From assembly GCF_026213295.1 (NCBI RefSeq), contig NC_079423.1, forward strand, positions 19,552,477 through 19,616,476: a stretch of 64,000 bases of DNA. The letters are read 5' to 3'. Source of the stretch: Gadus chalcogrammus (lineage: Eukaryota; Chordata; Actinopteri; Gadiformes; Gadidae). The stretch's first letter is position 1. Every line of letters begins with the position of its first letter. Made by a program: the position numbers and the translations under genes. This document shows, one piece after another, positions 1-10,029 of this stretch. The notes under the pieces were generated by a model. The model was not told where the DNA came from. It saw only the letters and a list, made by a program, of their open reading frames with translations, and did no database searches.

Positions 1-2386
1 AAAGCATTTTACGCTCATAAAAATAAGACATGTTGATATCTCTGTCAATTTCAATGCAAACGTGTTACTAAGCTCACCACAGGGTTATAGGGCCATTACT
101 CCACCATTTGGAAGTAGTTTTGAGCAAAATCAACAATGTCAGGTCAAAAACACATTGTTGGCCAAAAAGTCATTCTAGCGCTCTGAAAAGCATTTTGCGC
201 TCATAAAAATAAGACATGTTGATATCTCTGGCAATTTCAATGCAAACGCGTTACTAAGCTCACCACAGGGTTATAGGGCCATTACTCCACCATTTGGAAG
301 TAGTTTTGAGCAAAATCAACAATGTAAGGTCAAAAACACATTGTTGGCCAAAAAGTGATTCTGGCGCTCTGAAAAGCATTTTACGCTCATAAAAATAAGA
401 CATGTTGATATCTCTGTCAATTTCAATGCAAACGTGTTACTAAGCTCACCACAGAGTTATAGGGCCATTACTCCACCATTTGGAAGTAGTTTTGAGCAAA
501 ATCAACAATGTAAGGTCAAAAACACATTGTTGGCCAAAAAGTGATTCTTATCGCTCTGAAAAGCATTTTGCGCTCATAAAAATAAGACATGTTGATATCT
601 CTGTCAATTTCAATGCAAACGTGTTACTAAGCTTACCAAAGGGTTGAAGGGCCAAACTCCACCATTTGGAAGTGATCAAAAAGTGATTCTAACGCTCTGA
701 AAAGCATTTTGCGCTCGTAAACAAGAAATGTTGATATCTCTGTCAATTTCAATGCAAACGTGTTACTAAGCTGACCGTAGCGTTATAGGGCCAACTCCAC
801 CATTTGGAAGTGATCAAAAAGTGATTCTAACGCTCTGAAAAGCATTTTGCGCTCGTAAACAAGAAATGTTGATATCTCGGTCAATTTCAATGCAAACGTG
901 TTACTAAGCTCACCACAGGTTTATAGGGCCATTACTCCACCATTTGGAAGTAGTTTTGAGCAAAATCAACAATGTAAGGTCAAAAACACATTGTGGGCCA
1001 AAAAGTGATTCTAGCGCTCTGAAAAGCATTTTGCGCTCATAAAAATAAGACATGTTGAAATCTCTGTCAATTTCAATGCAAACGTGTTACTAAGCTTACC
1101 AAAGGGTTGAAGGGCCAAACTCCACCATTTGGAAGTAGTTTTGAGCAAAATCAACAATGTAAGGTCAAAAACACATTGTTGGCCAAAAAGTGATTCTAGC
1201 GCTCTGAAAAGCATTTTGCGCTCATAAAAATAAGACATGTTGATATCTCTGTCAATTTAAATGCAAACGCGTTACTAAGCTCACCACAGGGTTATAGGGC
1301 CATTACTCCACCATTTGGAAGTAGTTTTGAGCAAAATCAACAATGTAAGGTCAAAAACACATTGTTGGCCAAAAAGTGATTCTAGCGCTCTGAAAAGCAT
1401 TTTGCGCTCATAAAAATAAGACATGTTGATATCTCTGTCAATTTCAATGCATTGGAAGTGATCAAAAAGTGATTCTAACGCTCTGAAAAGCATTTTGCGC
1501 TCATAAACAAGAAATGTTGATATCTCTGTCAATTTCAATGCAAACGTGTTACTAAGCTCACCGTAGCGTTATAGGGCCAACTCCACCATTTGGAAGTGAT
1601 CAAAAAGTGATTCTAACGCTCTGAAAAGCATTTTGCGCTCATAAACAAGAAATGTTGATATCTCTGTCAATTTCAATGCAAACGTGTTACTAAGCTCACC
1701 ACAGGGTTATAGGGCCATTACTCCACCATTTGGAAGTAGTTTTGAGCAAAATCAACAATGTCAGGTCAAAAACACATTGTTGGCCAAAAAGTGATTCTAG
1801 CGCTCTGAAAAGCATTTTGCGCTCATAAAAATAAGACATGTTGATATCTCTGTCAATTTCAATGCAAACGCGTTACTAAGCTCACCACAGGGTTATAGGG
1901 CCATTACTCCACCATTTGGAAGTAGTTTTGAGCAAAATCAACAATGTAAGGTCAAAAACACATTGTTGGCCAAAAAGTGATTCTAGCGCTCTGAAAAGCA
2001 TTTTGCGCTCATAAAAATAAGACATGTTGATATCTCTGTCAATTTCAATGCAAACGTGTTACTAAGCTCACCACAGAGTTATAGGGCCATTACTCCACCA
2101 TTTGGAAGTAGTTTTGAGCAAAATCAACAATGTAAGGTCAAAAACACATTGTTGGCCAAAAAGTGATTCTTATCGCTCTGAAAAGCATTTTGCGCTCATA
2201 AAAATAAGACATGTTGATATCTCTGTCAATTTCAATGCAAACGTGTTACTAAGCTTACCAAAGGGTTGAAGGGCCAAACTCCACCATTTGGAAGTGATCA
2301 AAAAGTGATTCTAACGCTCTGAAAAGCATTTTGCGCTCATAAACAAGAAATGTTGATATCTCTGTCAATTTCAATGCAAACGTGTT
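1..2386 (+). repeat. Satellite array, left segment
   Basis: Head-to-tail satellite monomers. A recurring landmark, the G of AGCATTTT, falls at 4, 190, 376, 563, 704 and 842, giving spacings of 186-187 bp (long monomer) and 138-141 bp (short monomer). The long form carries an extra segment of about 47 bp after GGAAGT that starts AGTTTTGAGC and ends near TTGGCC. Marker variants (CACAGAGTTATAG near 450 and 2070; GATTCTTATCGCTCTG near 541 and 2163) show a roughly 1.62 kb higher-order repeat inside this block. The array stops at about 2386, where retroelement sequence begins. Open frames here are by-products of the repeat and are not genes. Confidence 0.95.
317..346. repeat. Dyad symmetry in the long satellite monomer (example copy)
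   Basis: CAACAATGT (317-325) and ACATTGTTG (338-346) are a perfect 9-bp inverted repeat around a 12-nt spacer. It lies in the module present only in long monomers, so it recurs once per long monomer across the window in both array orientations. Some copies have a broken arm, for example ATTGTGGG near 990. Cruciform- or hairpin-forming dyads are known in some centromeric satellites; a function here is inference. Confidence 0.8.
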
Positions 2387-2392
2387 GTTGAT

Positions 2393-2727
2393 CTGATCTT
2401 GCCTTTCCACGCTACTCTGCTTCGCTGCTGCATTGCTGGCTGATATTGCCTTTCCACGCTACTCCGCTTCACTGCTGCTGCACGCCGTGTTGTTTACTTC
2501 ACGTGCTTTGCTCCGGCTGGCACCTCGTGCCTACTGCCGCCTGTCGCTGCGGCGCACCCCCCCCGAGGTAGTTCTACCAAGGGTGTTCATCCAGTGTGCC
2601 TTTTAACCGGGGTTTCCCCATATCCGTGTGTGCATGAGTGTTGATGTGTGTTCTAATTATTTGAATGATTTGTTTTCTTTTGGTTTGATTACTTATCTAG
2701 TTCTGCGTTTATCTCAACTATTTTGTG
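2393..2727 (+). repeat. Truncated left LTR fragment of E1
   Basis: This stretch aligns without gaps to 16627-16961 in the right LTR of E1. By eye there are three substitutions: 2525 T/G, 2620 A/C and 2621 T/C. It begins in mid-LTR directly against satellite, with about six filler bases, and stops before the last ~385 bp of the LTR. U3, the LTR 3' end and the left primer-binding site are therefore all missing. It contains an imperfect tandem duplication of about 47 bp starting at 2393 and 2440. Confidence 0.9.
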
Positions 2728-2744
2728 AGGGAGAACTCCCTCAC
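2725..2744. repeat. 20-bp palindrome at the LTR/leader junction of E1
   Basis: Two 9-bp arms (GTGAGGGAG and CTCCCTCAC) flank a central AA. The first three bases still match the LTR and the rest does not, so the palindrome sits exactly on the breakpoint where the LTR 3' end, the primer site and most of the leader were lost. The remaining 2745-2814 is a leader remnant with no further recognisable feature. Confidence 0.75.
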
Positions 2745-2814
2745 TATAGGTTTGACTTTCGTGGTGCTTTTGCATCATCGTAGCTACTAGTAGTGTAGTG
2801 AGTTTGTAGTAATA

Positions 2815-3875
2815 ATGGAGGAGGAAACTCAGGAACTTAGAGAGCTGATTGCACAGTTAAAAGCAGATAATGAGCGGTTGCGACAGGGACAGGCTGGCTC
2901 AAGTGCTCTACAGTCTACCTCTTCAGCAGTACCTGCTGCCTCTCCTACTTCTGTTCCCTCTGTAGCAGAGAGACTAATTTTTGTGCCTAGAGATAGGAAG
3001 TGTACCATCTTTAGGGGAAGGACAGGCATAGGATTGAGTGAGTGGGTGGAGGAGGTGCAGGCGAGTGTGAGGGCTCGACATCTGTCCCGGTCTGACCAGG
3101 CGTTTTTTTTGTTCGACCACCTAGAGGGAGAGGCCAAGGAGGAGATAAAGTATCGCTCTGCCTCTGAGAGAGAGGACCCCGCTAGAATACTTGCCATTTT
3201 AGACGAGCTGTATGGGTGCTCAGAGTCGTATGTTGGAGTGCTGCAAGCTTTCTTTTCCAGAGGTCAACAAGAAGGAGAAACGCTTCAGGAGTTCTCCCTC
3301 GCGTTGATGAGCCTCATGGGGAAAGTGAAGCGGTGCGCCCCCGCTGACATGCCACACGCCGGGGCCCTTCTGAGAGATCAATTTGTTGAGCACATCTTGA
3401 ATAGTTCCTTGCGACGCGAGTTGAAGCAGTTGGTGCGTCGCCAAACCTGATAGCACCTTGCTTGAGGTGAGGGCCGAGGCGATTCGATGGGAGCGTGAGG
3501 GTTTGCCTGGTGGTGTGAGAGGTCGCAGCCATAGTGGTCCCCTTAGTGTATGGTGTCCAGTATGGTGTTCATGGTGCCCCCCAGGCTATTGCCCCACCTA
3601 CCGCGGTGTCTGAGATGAGCGAGATGAGGGAGATGTTGAAGCGTCAACAAGAGCAGCTTGATCAGCTTGTAGGAAGCATTGCTCAGCTACAAAACTCCAA
3701 CCAGTACCGTCGTCCACCACGGCCTGGGCCTCTAATATGCAGGCGTTGTAACCAGCCGGGACACTATGCAAATGAGTGTGATGGCGAGCGCGTTCCCTCT
3801 CGTTCACAGTTTCCCTCACGACCCCCCTTGAATGCTGATCGACAATCTCGCCCTCATTCCATGTCGGAAAACTAG
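2815..3875 (+). pseudogene. E1 gag pseudogene (PNMA-like Gag with CCHC knuckle)
   Basis: Gag is the structural protein of the retrotransposon particle. The ATG at 2815 opens a 211-codon frame that aligns closely with the intact E2 Gag: an acidic leucine-rich N-terminal helix, then a capsid-like region containing FVPRDRKC, then conserved ELKQL...RRQ. It ends at TGA 3448-3450 because of a one-base gain in the A-run at 3443-3445. A second one-base gain near 3534-3536 moves reading to the frame ending at TAG 3873-3875. That last part holds a CX2CX4HX4C zinc knuckle (3738-3779). Two frameshifts make this copy non-functional. The region resembles vertebrate PNMA-family proteins, which derive from gypsy gag genes. 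Confidence 0.88.
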
Positions 3876-3925
3876 TGCCCATCGAACTGCAGAGCCACAG
3901 TTCGGGTGGGGCCGCCACTGGCTCT
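3866..3925 (+). promoter_or_regulatory. Decayed -1 frameshift signal of E1 (gag-pol)
   Basis: GGAAAAC (3866-3872) directly precedes the Gag stop TAG. The E2 counterpart is GGGAAAC, so the P-site half is damaged by one substitution. The structure is intact: stem 3878-3883 with 3905-3910 (one G-T wobble), stem 3884-3888 with 3899-3903, bulge G3904, and a loop segment AGAGCCA (3891-3897) complementary to TGGCTCT (3919-3925), with an 8-nt connector. Pol lies in the -1 frame. Confidence 0.75.
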
Positions 3926-4447
3926 CAAGCTGTTTCACATAACATGGATGCGTCTGGATTGATTTCGCCTTGCCCCCATTTGGATGTCGATATGGGCGGC
4001 ATGAAGGTCCCTTGTCTGGTGGACACCGGCTCCATGGTGTCTACCATTTCTGAGAGCTTCTTTCGCCAACATCTTGAACCTTGGGGCCAGGAGCGCCTCC
4101 GTTCTTGTCATTGGTTGGAGCTCAGAGCTGCCAACGGTCTGACTATTCCTTACCTCGGATATTTGGAACTTGACGTGAAACTTTGTGGCAAATTGATGCC
4201 GCAATGCGGTGTTTTGGTGGTTAGGGACCCGCCTGGTGGCATGCCTTCTCGAGTGCCTGGTATCCTGGGGATGAACGTGATTCGTAAGTGCTACCATGAC
4301 CTTTTTGGCCAACATGGTGTAGCGTTGTTCTCCCAGGTCTGCATCTCTGAAGCCCCCAAAGCCAGTTGTGCAGGCACTGCAACAGTGTCATCATGCAAGT
4401 GTCCTATCTCCCTCAGACACTCCAGGGGCGGTGAAGGTCAGGGGTAA
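3876..4447 (+). pseudogene. E1 pol fragment: aspartic protease region
   Basis: The first part of pol, in the -1 frame relative to the end of gag and with no start codon of its own. It encodes a retropepsin-like domain with catalytic Asp-Thr-Gly at 4022-4030, followed by Ser-Met, and a conserved GVLVVRDPPGG stretch near 4207-4239. The family cleaves the Gag and Gag-Pol polyproteins as a dimer. The frame ends at a stop at 4445-4447; a one-base net gain somewhere near 4330-4375 moves the continuing pol sequence into the next frame. E2 reads straight through the equivalent position, so the break is specific to this copy. Confidence 0.85.
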
Positions 4448-6578
4448 GAGGAGCTGGCAGATTCCGGGTGGTGTTATGAGAATGGTGGCCGCCACATGTT
4501 CTGAGCAGTACTCAGGTTCTACGGTACTTTTTGAGCCTTTGGATGCTGGTTTGCCTGCGGGGTTGCTGGCTTCCCCTTCTTTAGTTTGCGTTATAAGGGG
4601 TACAGTCTATATACCTGTTATTAATGTTGGCTGCAACGATGTTATGTTGTACCCCCGCACTGTTGTTGGCACACTGGACTTCGTGAACGTGGTCAGCCTT
4701 CCTGCAGGAGTCACCGAGGTGCCATCAAATGTGGCCACTGTGTCTTCCCAGACAGCTTCACCCAGTGTGCAGCAACAGGTGGACGATGTGGATGTGTCGC
4801 CATTGTCGGTTGGTGAACAGGGTCAGGTGAGGTCACTACTTGGACATTACGCTTCAGTTTTCTCCACCAGTGACACCGATCTGGGTTGTACTAACCTCAT
4901 CTCCCACGACATTCCTTTGATTGATGATACTCCAGTGGCGCAGCGTTATAGGCGCATTCCACCCTCAGAGTATGAGGTGGTGAAGGAACACATCAATCAA
5001 CTGCTCTCATCTCAAGTAATTCGGGAGAGTAGCAGCCCCTACGCGTCCCCGATTGTGTTGGTACGGAAAAAGGGTGGCAAACTACGCATGTGCGTTGATT
5101 ACCGGCAGCTTAATCGTAAGACCCGCAGAGACGCCTTCCCTCTACCACGCATAGAAGAGTCTTTGGACGCATTGTCCGGTGCTTGCTGGTTTTCAACCCT
5201 GGACTTGACCAGTGGCTGTCACCAGGTGCCAGTCACTGAGACCGACCGGCCAAAGACCGCGTTTTGTACACCTTTCGGTTTATTTGAGTGGAACAGAATG
5301 CCTTTTGGGCTCTGTAATGCGCCCAGCACTTTCCAAAGGTTGATGCAACGCATCTTTGGTGACCAGCAGTGTCAGTCTTTATTGTTATATCTTGATGATA
5401 TTGTTGTGTTCTCCTCCACTATTGAACAGCATCTGGAGCGACTCAAAGTGGTGCTGGAGCGGCTTCAATGCGAGGGGCTTAAAGCCAAGCTCAGCAAGTG
5501 CTCGTTCTTTCGTAAAGAGGTGCACTACTTGGGCCATGTGATATCGGCTGATGGTGTCTCCACAGATCCGGCCAAGATTGAAGTGGTTGCTAATTGGCCG
5601 TTTCCCGCTACTGCCTCGGAGCTTCGTTCTTTCCTTGGTTTCGCCAGTTATTACCGGCGGTTTGTGGAGGGATTCGCTAAACTGGCAGCTCCTCTGCATA
5701 GGGCTGTGGCTGAGTGTGGTGGCACCAAGAAGCCTGACCAGCGGTTTTCCAGGTGTTGGACTGAAGAGTGTAACAAGAACTTTGAAACACTGAAAGCGAA
5801 GCTCACCACTGCGCCCGTGTTGGCTTATGCAGACTTCACCCTTCCATTCATTCTGGAGGTCGATGCAAGCTATGGTGGCTTGGGCGCAGTCCTCTCTCAG
5901 ACTCAGGCGGGCAAGGTGAGGCCGATAGCCTATGCTAGCAGGGGCCTGGGACCTACAGAGAGGAACATGGCGAACTATAGCTCTATGAAACTCGAGTTCT
6001 TGGCCCTTAAGTGGGCCATGACAGAGAAGTTCAGAGAGTACTTGTTGGGAAATAGATGTGTTGTGTATAACAACCCCCTCAGTCATTTGTCTTCTGCTAA
6101 GCTGGCTGCTACTGAGCAGAGGTGGGCAGCCCAGCTAGCCTCTTTCGATTTCGAAATCAAGTATCGATCAGGGAAGAGCAACACCAATGCCGATGCTCTC
6201 TCTCGTCAGCACCCATCTGGTCCCCAGGATGTAGAGGCGATGCTTCCAGGGACAGCCATACCGAAGGCTTTGCAGCAAGCGTTGGGTTTGGGAAAGGCAG
6301 AGGCCACCCAAGCTACCATCACAGCCATGCCACAGCTTACTCCGCCTGAACTTCGTCTCGCTCAACAGACTGACCCTGTGATACAGGAACTGTTGGTGTT
6401 TTGGAGGAGGAAGCAGCGTCCTAGTAGTGAGGAGCGGGCACAGCTCTCCCAAGCTACGCTAGTGTTGCTGCGGCAGTGGGATCGCCTGCTTGAGAGGGAT
6501 GATGTCCTGTACCGAAAAGTGTTCCGACCTGATGGTGCTGAAGCCATGTACACCAGCTGTTGTTACCCAATGTACTGA
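4368..6578 (+). pseudogene. E1 pol fragment: reverse transcriptase and RNase H
   Basis: The central pol segment continues after the frameshift. RT shows the VDYRQLN, MPFGLCNAP and YLDD motifs, with YLDD at 5388-5399, and the usual gypsy connection region (FLGFASYYRRF). RNase H retains DAS near 5863 and the MKLEF glutamate. Compared with E2, six bases are missing near 6069, which removes the Thr-Asp pair before Asn-Asn-Pro and hence a catalytic aspartate. The C-terminal ADALSR aspartate is kept. A duplicated AC at 6550-6553 shifts the frame and terminates this segment at 6578. RT would copy the element RNA into DNA; this copy cannot make a complete Pol. Confidence 0.92.
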
Positions 6579-8005
6579 GAGACGAGGTCCTGACCCAAGT
6601 GCACCAAGAGCATGGTCACCAGGGGGTGGAGCGAACACTGGCGCTTCTCCGGTCTCGATGCTACTGGCCTGCTATGTCCTCCGATGTAGCCCGTTGGTGT
6701 CAGCAATGTGAGAGGTGTCAAGTGGCCAAGGATGTTCACCCAAGGGTGCACGGAGTCATGGGACATCTCTTGGCTTCCCGCCCCAACGAAATCCTTGCCA
6801 TCGACTACACTACTCTAGAGCCGGCCCAGAATGGTCTAGAGAGCGTTTTGGTCCTTACTGATGTTTTTAGTAAGTACACCATGGCTATCCCTACTCGGGA
6901 CCAGCGCGCAACCACTGTAGCAAGGGTTTTGGTGTCAGAGTGGTTTTATAAGTTTGGTGTCCCCGCTCGTTTGCATTCTGACCAGGGCCGTAACTTCGAA
7001 AGCTCGCTCATTCAACAATTGTGTAACTTGTATGGTATCGTAAAATCACGTACTACCCCGTACCACCCCGAAGGAAATGGTCAATGCGAGCGGTTTAACC
7101 GGACACTCCACAACCTGCTGCGTACTCTGCCAGTGTCTCGTAAAAGGGATTGGCATACGTGTCTTCCTCACGTCCTTTATTGTTACAACACGACTCCCCA
7201 CCAATCAACGGGAGAATCTCCCTTTGCCTTGATGTTCGGGCAGGAACCAAGGCTACCACTCGATTTCTTGTTGGGTAGGGTCGAGAGCCCGGTCGGGGGG
7301 TCCATCCATGAGTGGGTGCAAGAGCATCAAGCCCGCTTGGAGGTGGCCTTTGAAGGCGCAAGGGAGCGCTTGAAACATGCTGCCGCTCGGCGAAGGCGAG
7401 TCCATGATCAGCATGTAATAGATTTGCCTTTGCAGGAAGGGCAGTTGGTGTACTTGCGCGACTTCAGGGCCAGGGGGCCCCAGAAGACCCGAGATCGGTG
7501 GAGCTCGATGAAGTATCGAATGTTGAGGATGCCTAGAGAGGGTGGCTCAGTGTATACTATTGCGCCAGTAGACGATGAGACAAAGGGCAGACAGGTCCAC
7601 CGCACTATGCTGAAGGCGGTCGTAGGGGTGGACTCACCTCGTCCTGCCTCTTCCCACAACTCGTCACCCAGGGACGAACCATCTCCAGAAGAGGAGCCTC
7701 CATTTGAGTATGATTTGTTAGTCCTTGACCAACGACCTTTTGTGGCAAATTCTGCCATACCATCCGCCGGACCAATTATGTCCCAAGGGCCTTCATCAAT
7801 TCCAAACCCGGGGGCATCCTCATGTTCTCCTTTGGTCACTTGCCCTGATTCCAGCAACATGGGTCCACGCCGGACCCCACGTCAAACGGCTGGTCAGCAC
7901 CCGAATGTGCATCGTCTTCCGCGGCCTGCTGGAGAGGCGCAAGTGGCCAACCCTTCTGCTTCTGTGTCCAACTCAGTGTCTGCCTTGTTTAGACCCTGGA
8001 GTTAG
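6560..8005 (+). pseudogene. E1 pol fragment: integrase and C-terminal tail
   Basis: Continuation of pol after the 2-base gain at 6550-6553. It has the N-terminal zinc-binding HHCC region (HQEHGHQG near 6602, CERC near 6709) and a DD35E catalytic core with Asp 6803-6805, Asp 6980-6982 and Glu 7088-7090. A YNTTPHQSTGESP motif follows near 7189, then a C-terminal domain with QVHR near 7593, and a proline/serine-rich tail to the stop at 8003-8005. Integrase joins the element DNA to the host chromosome. The domain itself is uninterrupted, but it is cut off from the upstream pol frame. No chromodomain is recognisable. Confidence 0.92.
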
Positions 8006-8016
8006 CTTGTTGTGTT

Positions 8017-8035
8017 GATCGTCGGGACGACGATC
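8017..8035 (+). other. Perfect hairpin just upstream of the E1 polypurine tract
   Basis: An 8-bp stem, GATCGTCG (8017-8024) with CGACGATC (8028-8035), closes a GGA loop. The core ATCGTCGGGACG is kept in E2 at about 15649-15660, although its right arm is imperfect there. It lies between the pol stop and the polypurine tract. Function unknown. Confidence 0.65.
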
Positions 8036-8053
8036 CAAGAAGGTGGGGTAGAA
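8036..8053 (+). other. Polypurine tract of E1
   Basis: A purine-rich run including AAGGTGGGGTAGAA ends directly before the TG that starts the LTR at 8054. In LTR retrotransposons this RNase H-resistant tract primes plus-strand DNA synthesis. E2 has a related tract in the same place. Confidence 0.8.
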
Positions 8054-8125
8054 TGTAGCAGGATAGAGGTGCTATCCATGTTAGTCACGGTTAAGTACCA
8101 CTAGTGGCCGTCATGATGTGGGCGG

Positions 8126-8133
8126 TATAAAAG
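8126..8133 (+). promoter_or_regulatory. TATA box of the E1 LTR promoter
   Basis: TATAAAAG lies 72 bp into the LTR, within GGCGGTATAAAAGCAGCC, a strong TATA context. Transcription would be expected about 30 bp downstream, in the pyrimidine-rich stretch around 8150-8165. Confidence 0.75.
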
Positions 8134-8406
8134 CAGCCATCCTCCACCTGCCTCTTTCTTTTTGCGCTCCTGTCACTTGCGCGTCACTTCCGGGCCAAAA
8201 GGTAGTCTGGTCCGATAGGGCGACTATTTGTTGCTGCTTCAGGGTTTTCGTGCGAGCTATGGTGTAAGTTCTTGTAAGCAAGTTATTTTAAGTATTCTTT
8301 CGTGGCAATGTAGTTGATGCTGTCTGATGGCTAACGCTAGTGTGTTCTCAGGTAAACGCTGATGACGGCCGGAGTCCTCTCTCACTCCCTCCTCCTGTGT
8401 GAACGC

Positions 8407-8409
<3 letters not shown>

Positions 8410-8433
<24 letters not shown>
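8410..8433. repeat. GT microsatellite in the E1 LTR, insertion site of E2
   Basis: An uninterrupted GT dinucleotide run of about 12 units. Its continuation TGTGTATGCC lies on the far side of E2 at 16475, so this was the target sequence for E2. Confidence 0.9.
8430..8433. repeat. Target-site duplication of E2, left copy
   Basis: TGTG directly before the 5' LTR; the partner copy is at 16475-16478 after the 3' LTR. Five bases do not match. Because the target is a GT repeat, part of this match could be coincidental. Confidence 0.65.
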
Positions 8434-8437
<4 letters not shown>

Positions 8438-8995
8438 GTGAGACGCAGGGGCAGAGCCCTTTGTAATGATCAGGGCCGTCACAGCCAATGGCTTGCGTCT
8501 CCACCTTATTTATTCTGAGGTAGCTTTTTGTGTCGGGAGGTGCCACAATTTGTCTCCTCGTTATTTCCTGCTACGCCCCTCCAGGCCACTTGCTACCGGT
8601 ATGTACGCGTGCTTTCCCTATGGACGCTCTGGCTGATTTGTTTGGCATGGTGATTTACTTTTTCACACTGGTCGCTTTGCAGCGCTTGTGCCTGTTGCTT
8701 GCTGGTGCCTGCTGGTGCCCTGCCTTGGTTGGTGATGCGTGCAGGTTGTTGATCGCGTAACAGTCTCGGTGTGGATTCCAACCGAATGCTAACATTCAGC
8801 GGTGCGCTGTGAGCCGCTGTCTTAAGTAGGAAGTTCCCAACTTCCTGGTAGGTATCCCTTATTTTATATCGCTATTGTTTTTAGAATTATGTTTAGCACT
8901 AACGGGGTGACCTGTATGGCTTCTAGGTACTGCCGATTGTGTCGTTGCCGACTGCTGTTTTTGCCACCCGTTGTTTACCACCAAAGCTGCCCAAC

Positions 8996-9327
8996 TGTCC
9001 TGGGCTAGCCTGGAGGATAGCGACGAAGACGCCAACGACCACTATCTGAACGTGATCTGTCTGTTGACTTGTCCTTGTGTGTTTCCACCTGTCCGTGTCG
9101 CAACTAGTGTGTGTCGGTGAGTGTGTTTGTAGAGTGTTGGCGAGTGCGTGCGTGTTTGTCCTGGGCTAGCCTGGAGGATAGCGACGAAGACGCTAACGAC
9201 CACTCTTTGAACGTGATCTGTCTGTTGACTTGTCCTTGTGTGTTTCCATCTGTCCGTGTCGCAACTAGTGTGTGTCGGTGTGCGTGTGTGTGTGTGCGTG
9301 TAGAGTGTTGGCGAGTGCGTGCGTGTT
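8996..9327 (+). repeat. Two-copy tandem repeat inside the E2 5' LTR
   Basis: Units at 8996-9156 (161 bp) and 9157-9327 (171 bp) both begin TGTCCTGGGCTAGCCTGGAG. A third copy starts at 9328 and diverges after about ten bases. The length difference lies in a GT/GC-rich stretch. It falls entirely within the 844-bp segment absent from the 3' LTR. Confidence 0.85.
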
Positions 9328-9911
9328 TGTCCTGGGGAAGTGTTTGGTTTAATTTGGGGGATTCTGTTTATGGTTTGTTTTGAGCCCTGCTTCTGTTAAG
9401 CCACTGGCAGGAGGCCTTTTTTTATAGCTGCGGATAACCAGTGGGCTATCACGCATGTTTAAGCTCCTTTTTGGCCTGGTTTGTGTGTTTGTGTTATATT
9501 TTGTTTTCTTACTCATTTCCTTTTTGTGAATTACATTTTGTGTAGTTGTGTTTATTGTTTTGTTTGGTCGTTTGTATCTGCCCTCATCTCTCTTTTGTTC
9601 CTTCGTTTCCAGGCGCTGAGTGCCCACCGCAGGGAGGCAACTAGATCCTTTAGGTGGTGGTGCCCCCTTCCCGAGTGTGGTTTCACGTGTGTCCTCTTGG
9701 AATTTCTCATTTATCATTTTGATCCTGTGTTGCTGTGTGTATGTGCGAGCACGAGTGACTGGTTGGTGTTTATGTGTCCCCCCCCCTCCGTCTCCTGGTA
9801 TCTTGCCCCCTGCTGGTAAGCCTCAGCCCTAACCATCCTGTCTATCCCCTACATACCAATTGATTTCATTTATCCTGTTTTTTTTACATGTGGAACACGC
9901 ATGTTTTAGTT

Positions 9912-9917
9912 AATAAA
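9912..9917 (+). terminator. Polyadenylation signal in the E2 5' LTR
   Basis: AATAAA, identical to the copy at 16318-16323 in the 3' LTR, where it would serve to end the element transcript. Confidence 0.6.
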
Positions 9918-10029
9918 AACAACCTATTTTTGGAACTTCGTCTCTGGTGCCGTCAGTCAAACGAACGTGTGTGCTATATAATTGTTTGGATTTAATTGAT
10001 TAGTATATCCCTGGGTGCAATCCATAGGG

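Larger units (their letters stand above)
8054..8433 (+). repeat. Right LTR of E1, first part (U3/R)
   Basis: Begins TGTAGCAGG immediately after the polypurine tract and contains the promoter. It runs into a GT microsatellite where E2 is inserted. The LTR continues at 16475 or 16479 and ends CA at 17346, giving about 1.25 kb without E2. No coding potential. Confidence 0.88.

Noticed and set aside
1..2386. Possible CRISPR-like regularly spaced repeats
   Set aside because: Whole monomers repeat without unique spacers, and the context is a eukaryotic satellite with retrotransposons.
2733..2750. TCACTATAGG resembles the end of a phage T7 promoter, possible vector contamination
   Set aside because: Only about ten bases match, the upstream promoter half is absent, and the surrounding sequence is continuous retroelement leader.
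8006..8053. An env gene downstream of pol
   Set aside because: Only 48 bp separate the E1 pol stop from the LTR, and the E2 pol runs into its LTR, so there is no room for env in either element.
8530..8760. 76-codon open frame in the E2 LTR, repeated identically at 15780-16010
   Set aside because: The identity is explained by LTR duplication. It begins with a non-ATG codon and shows no domain or coding bias.
9975..9981. TATATAA near the end of the E2 5' LTR as a TATA box
   Set aside because: It lies downstream of the polyadenylation signal and within the last 100 bp of the LTR, the wrong place for the LTR promoter.
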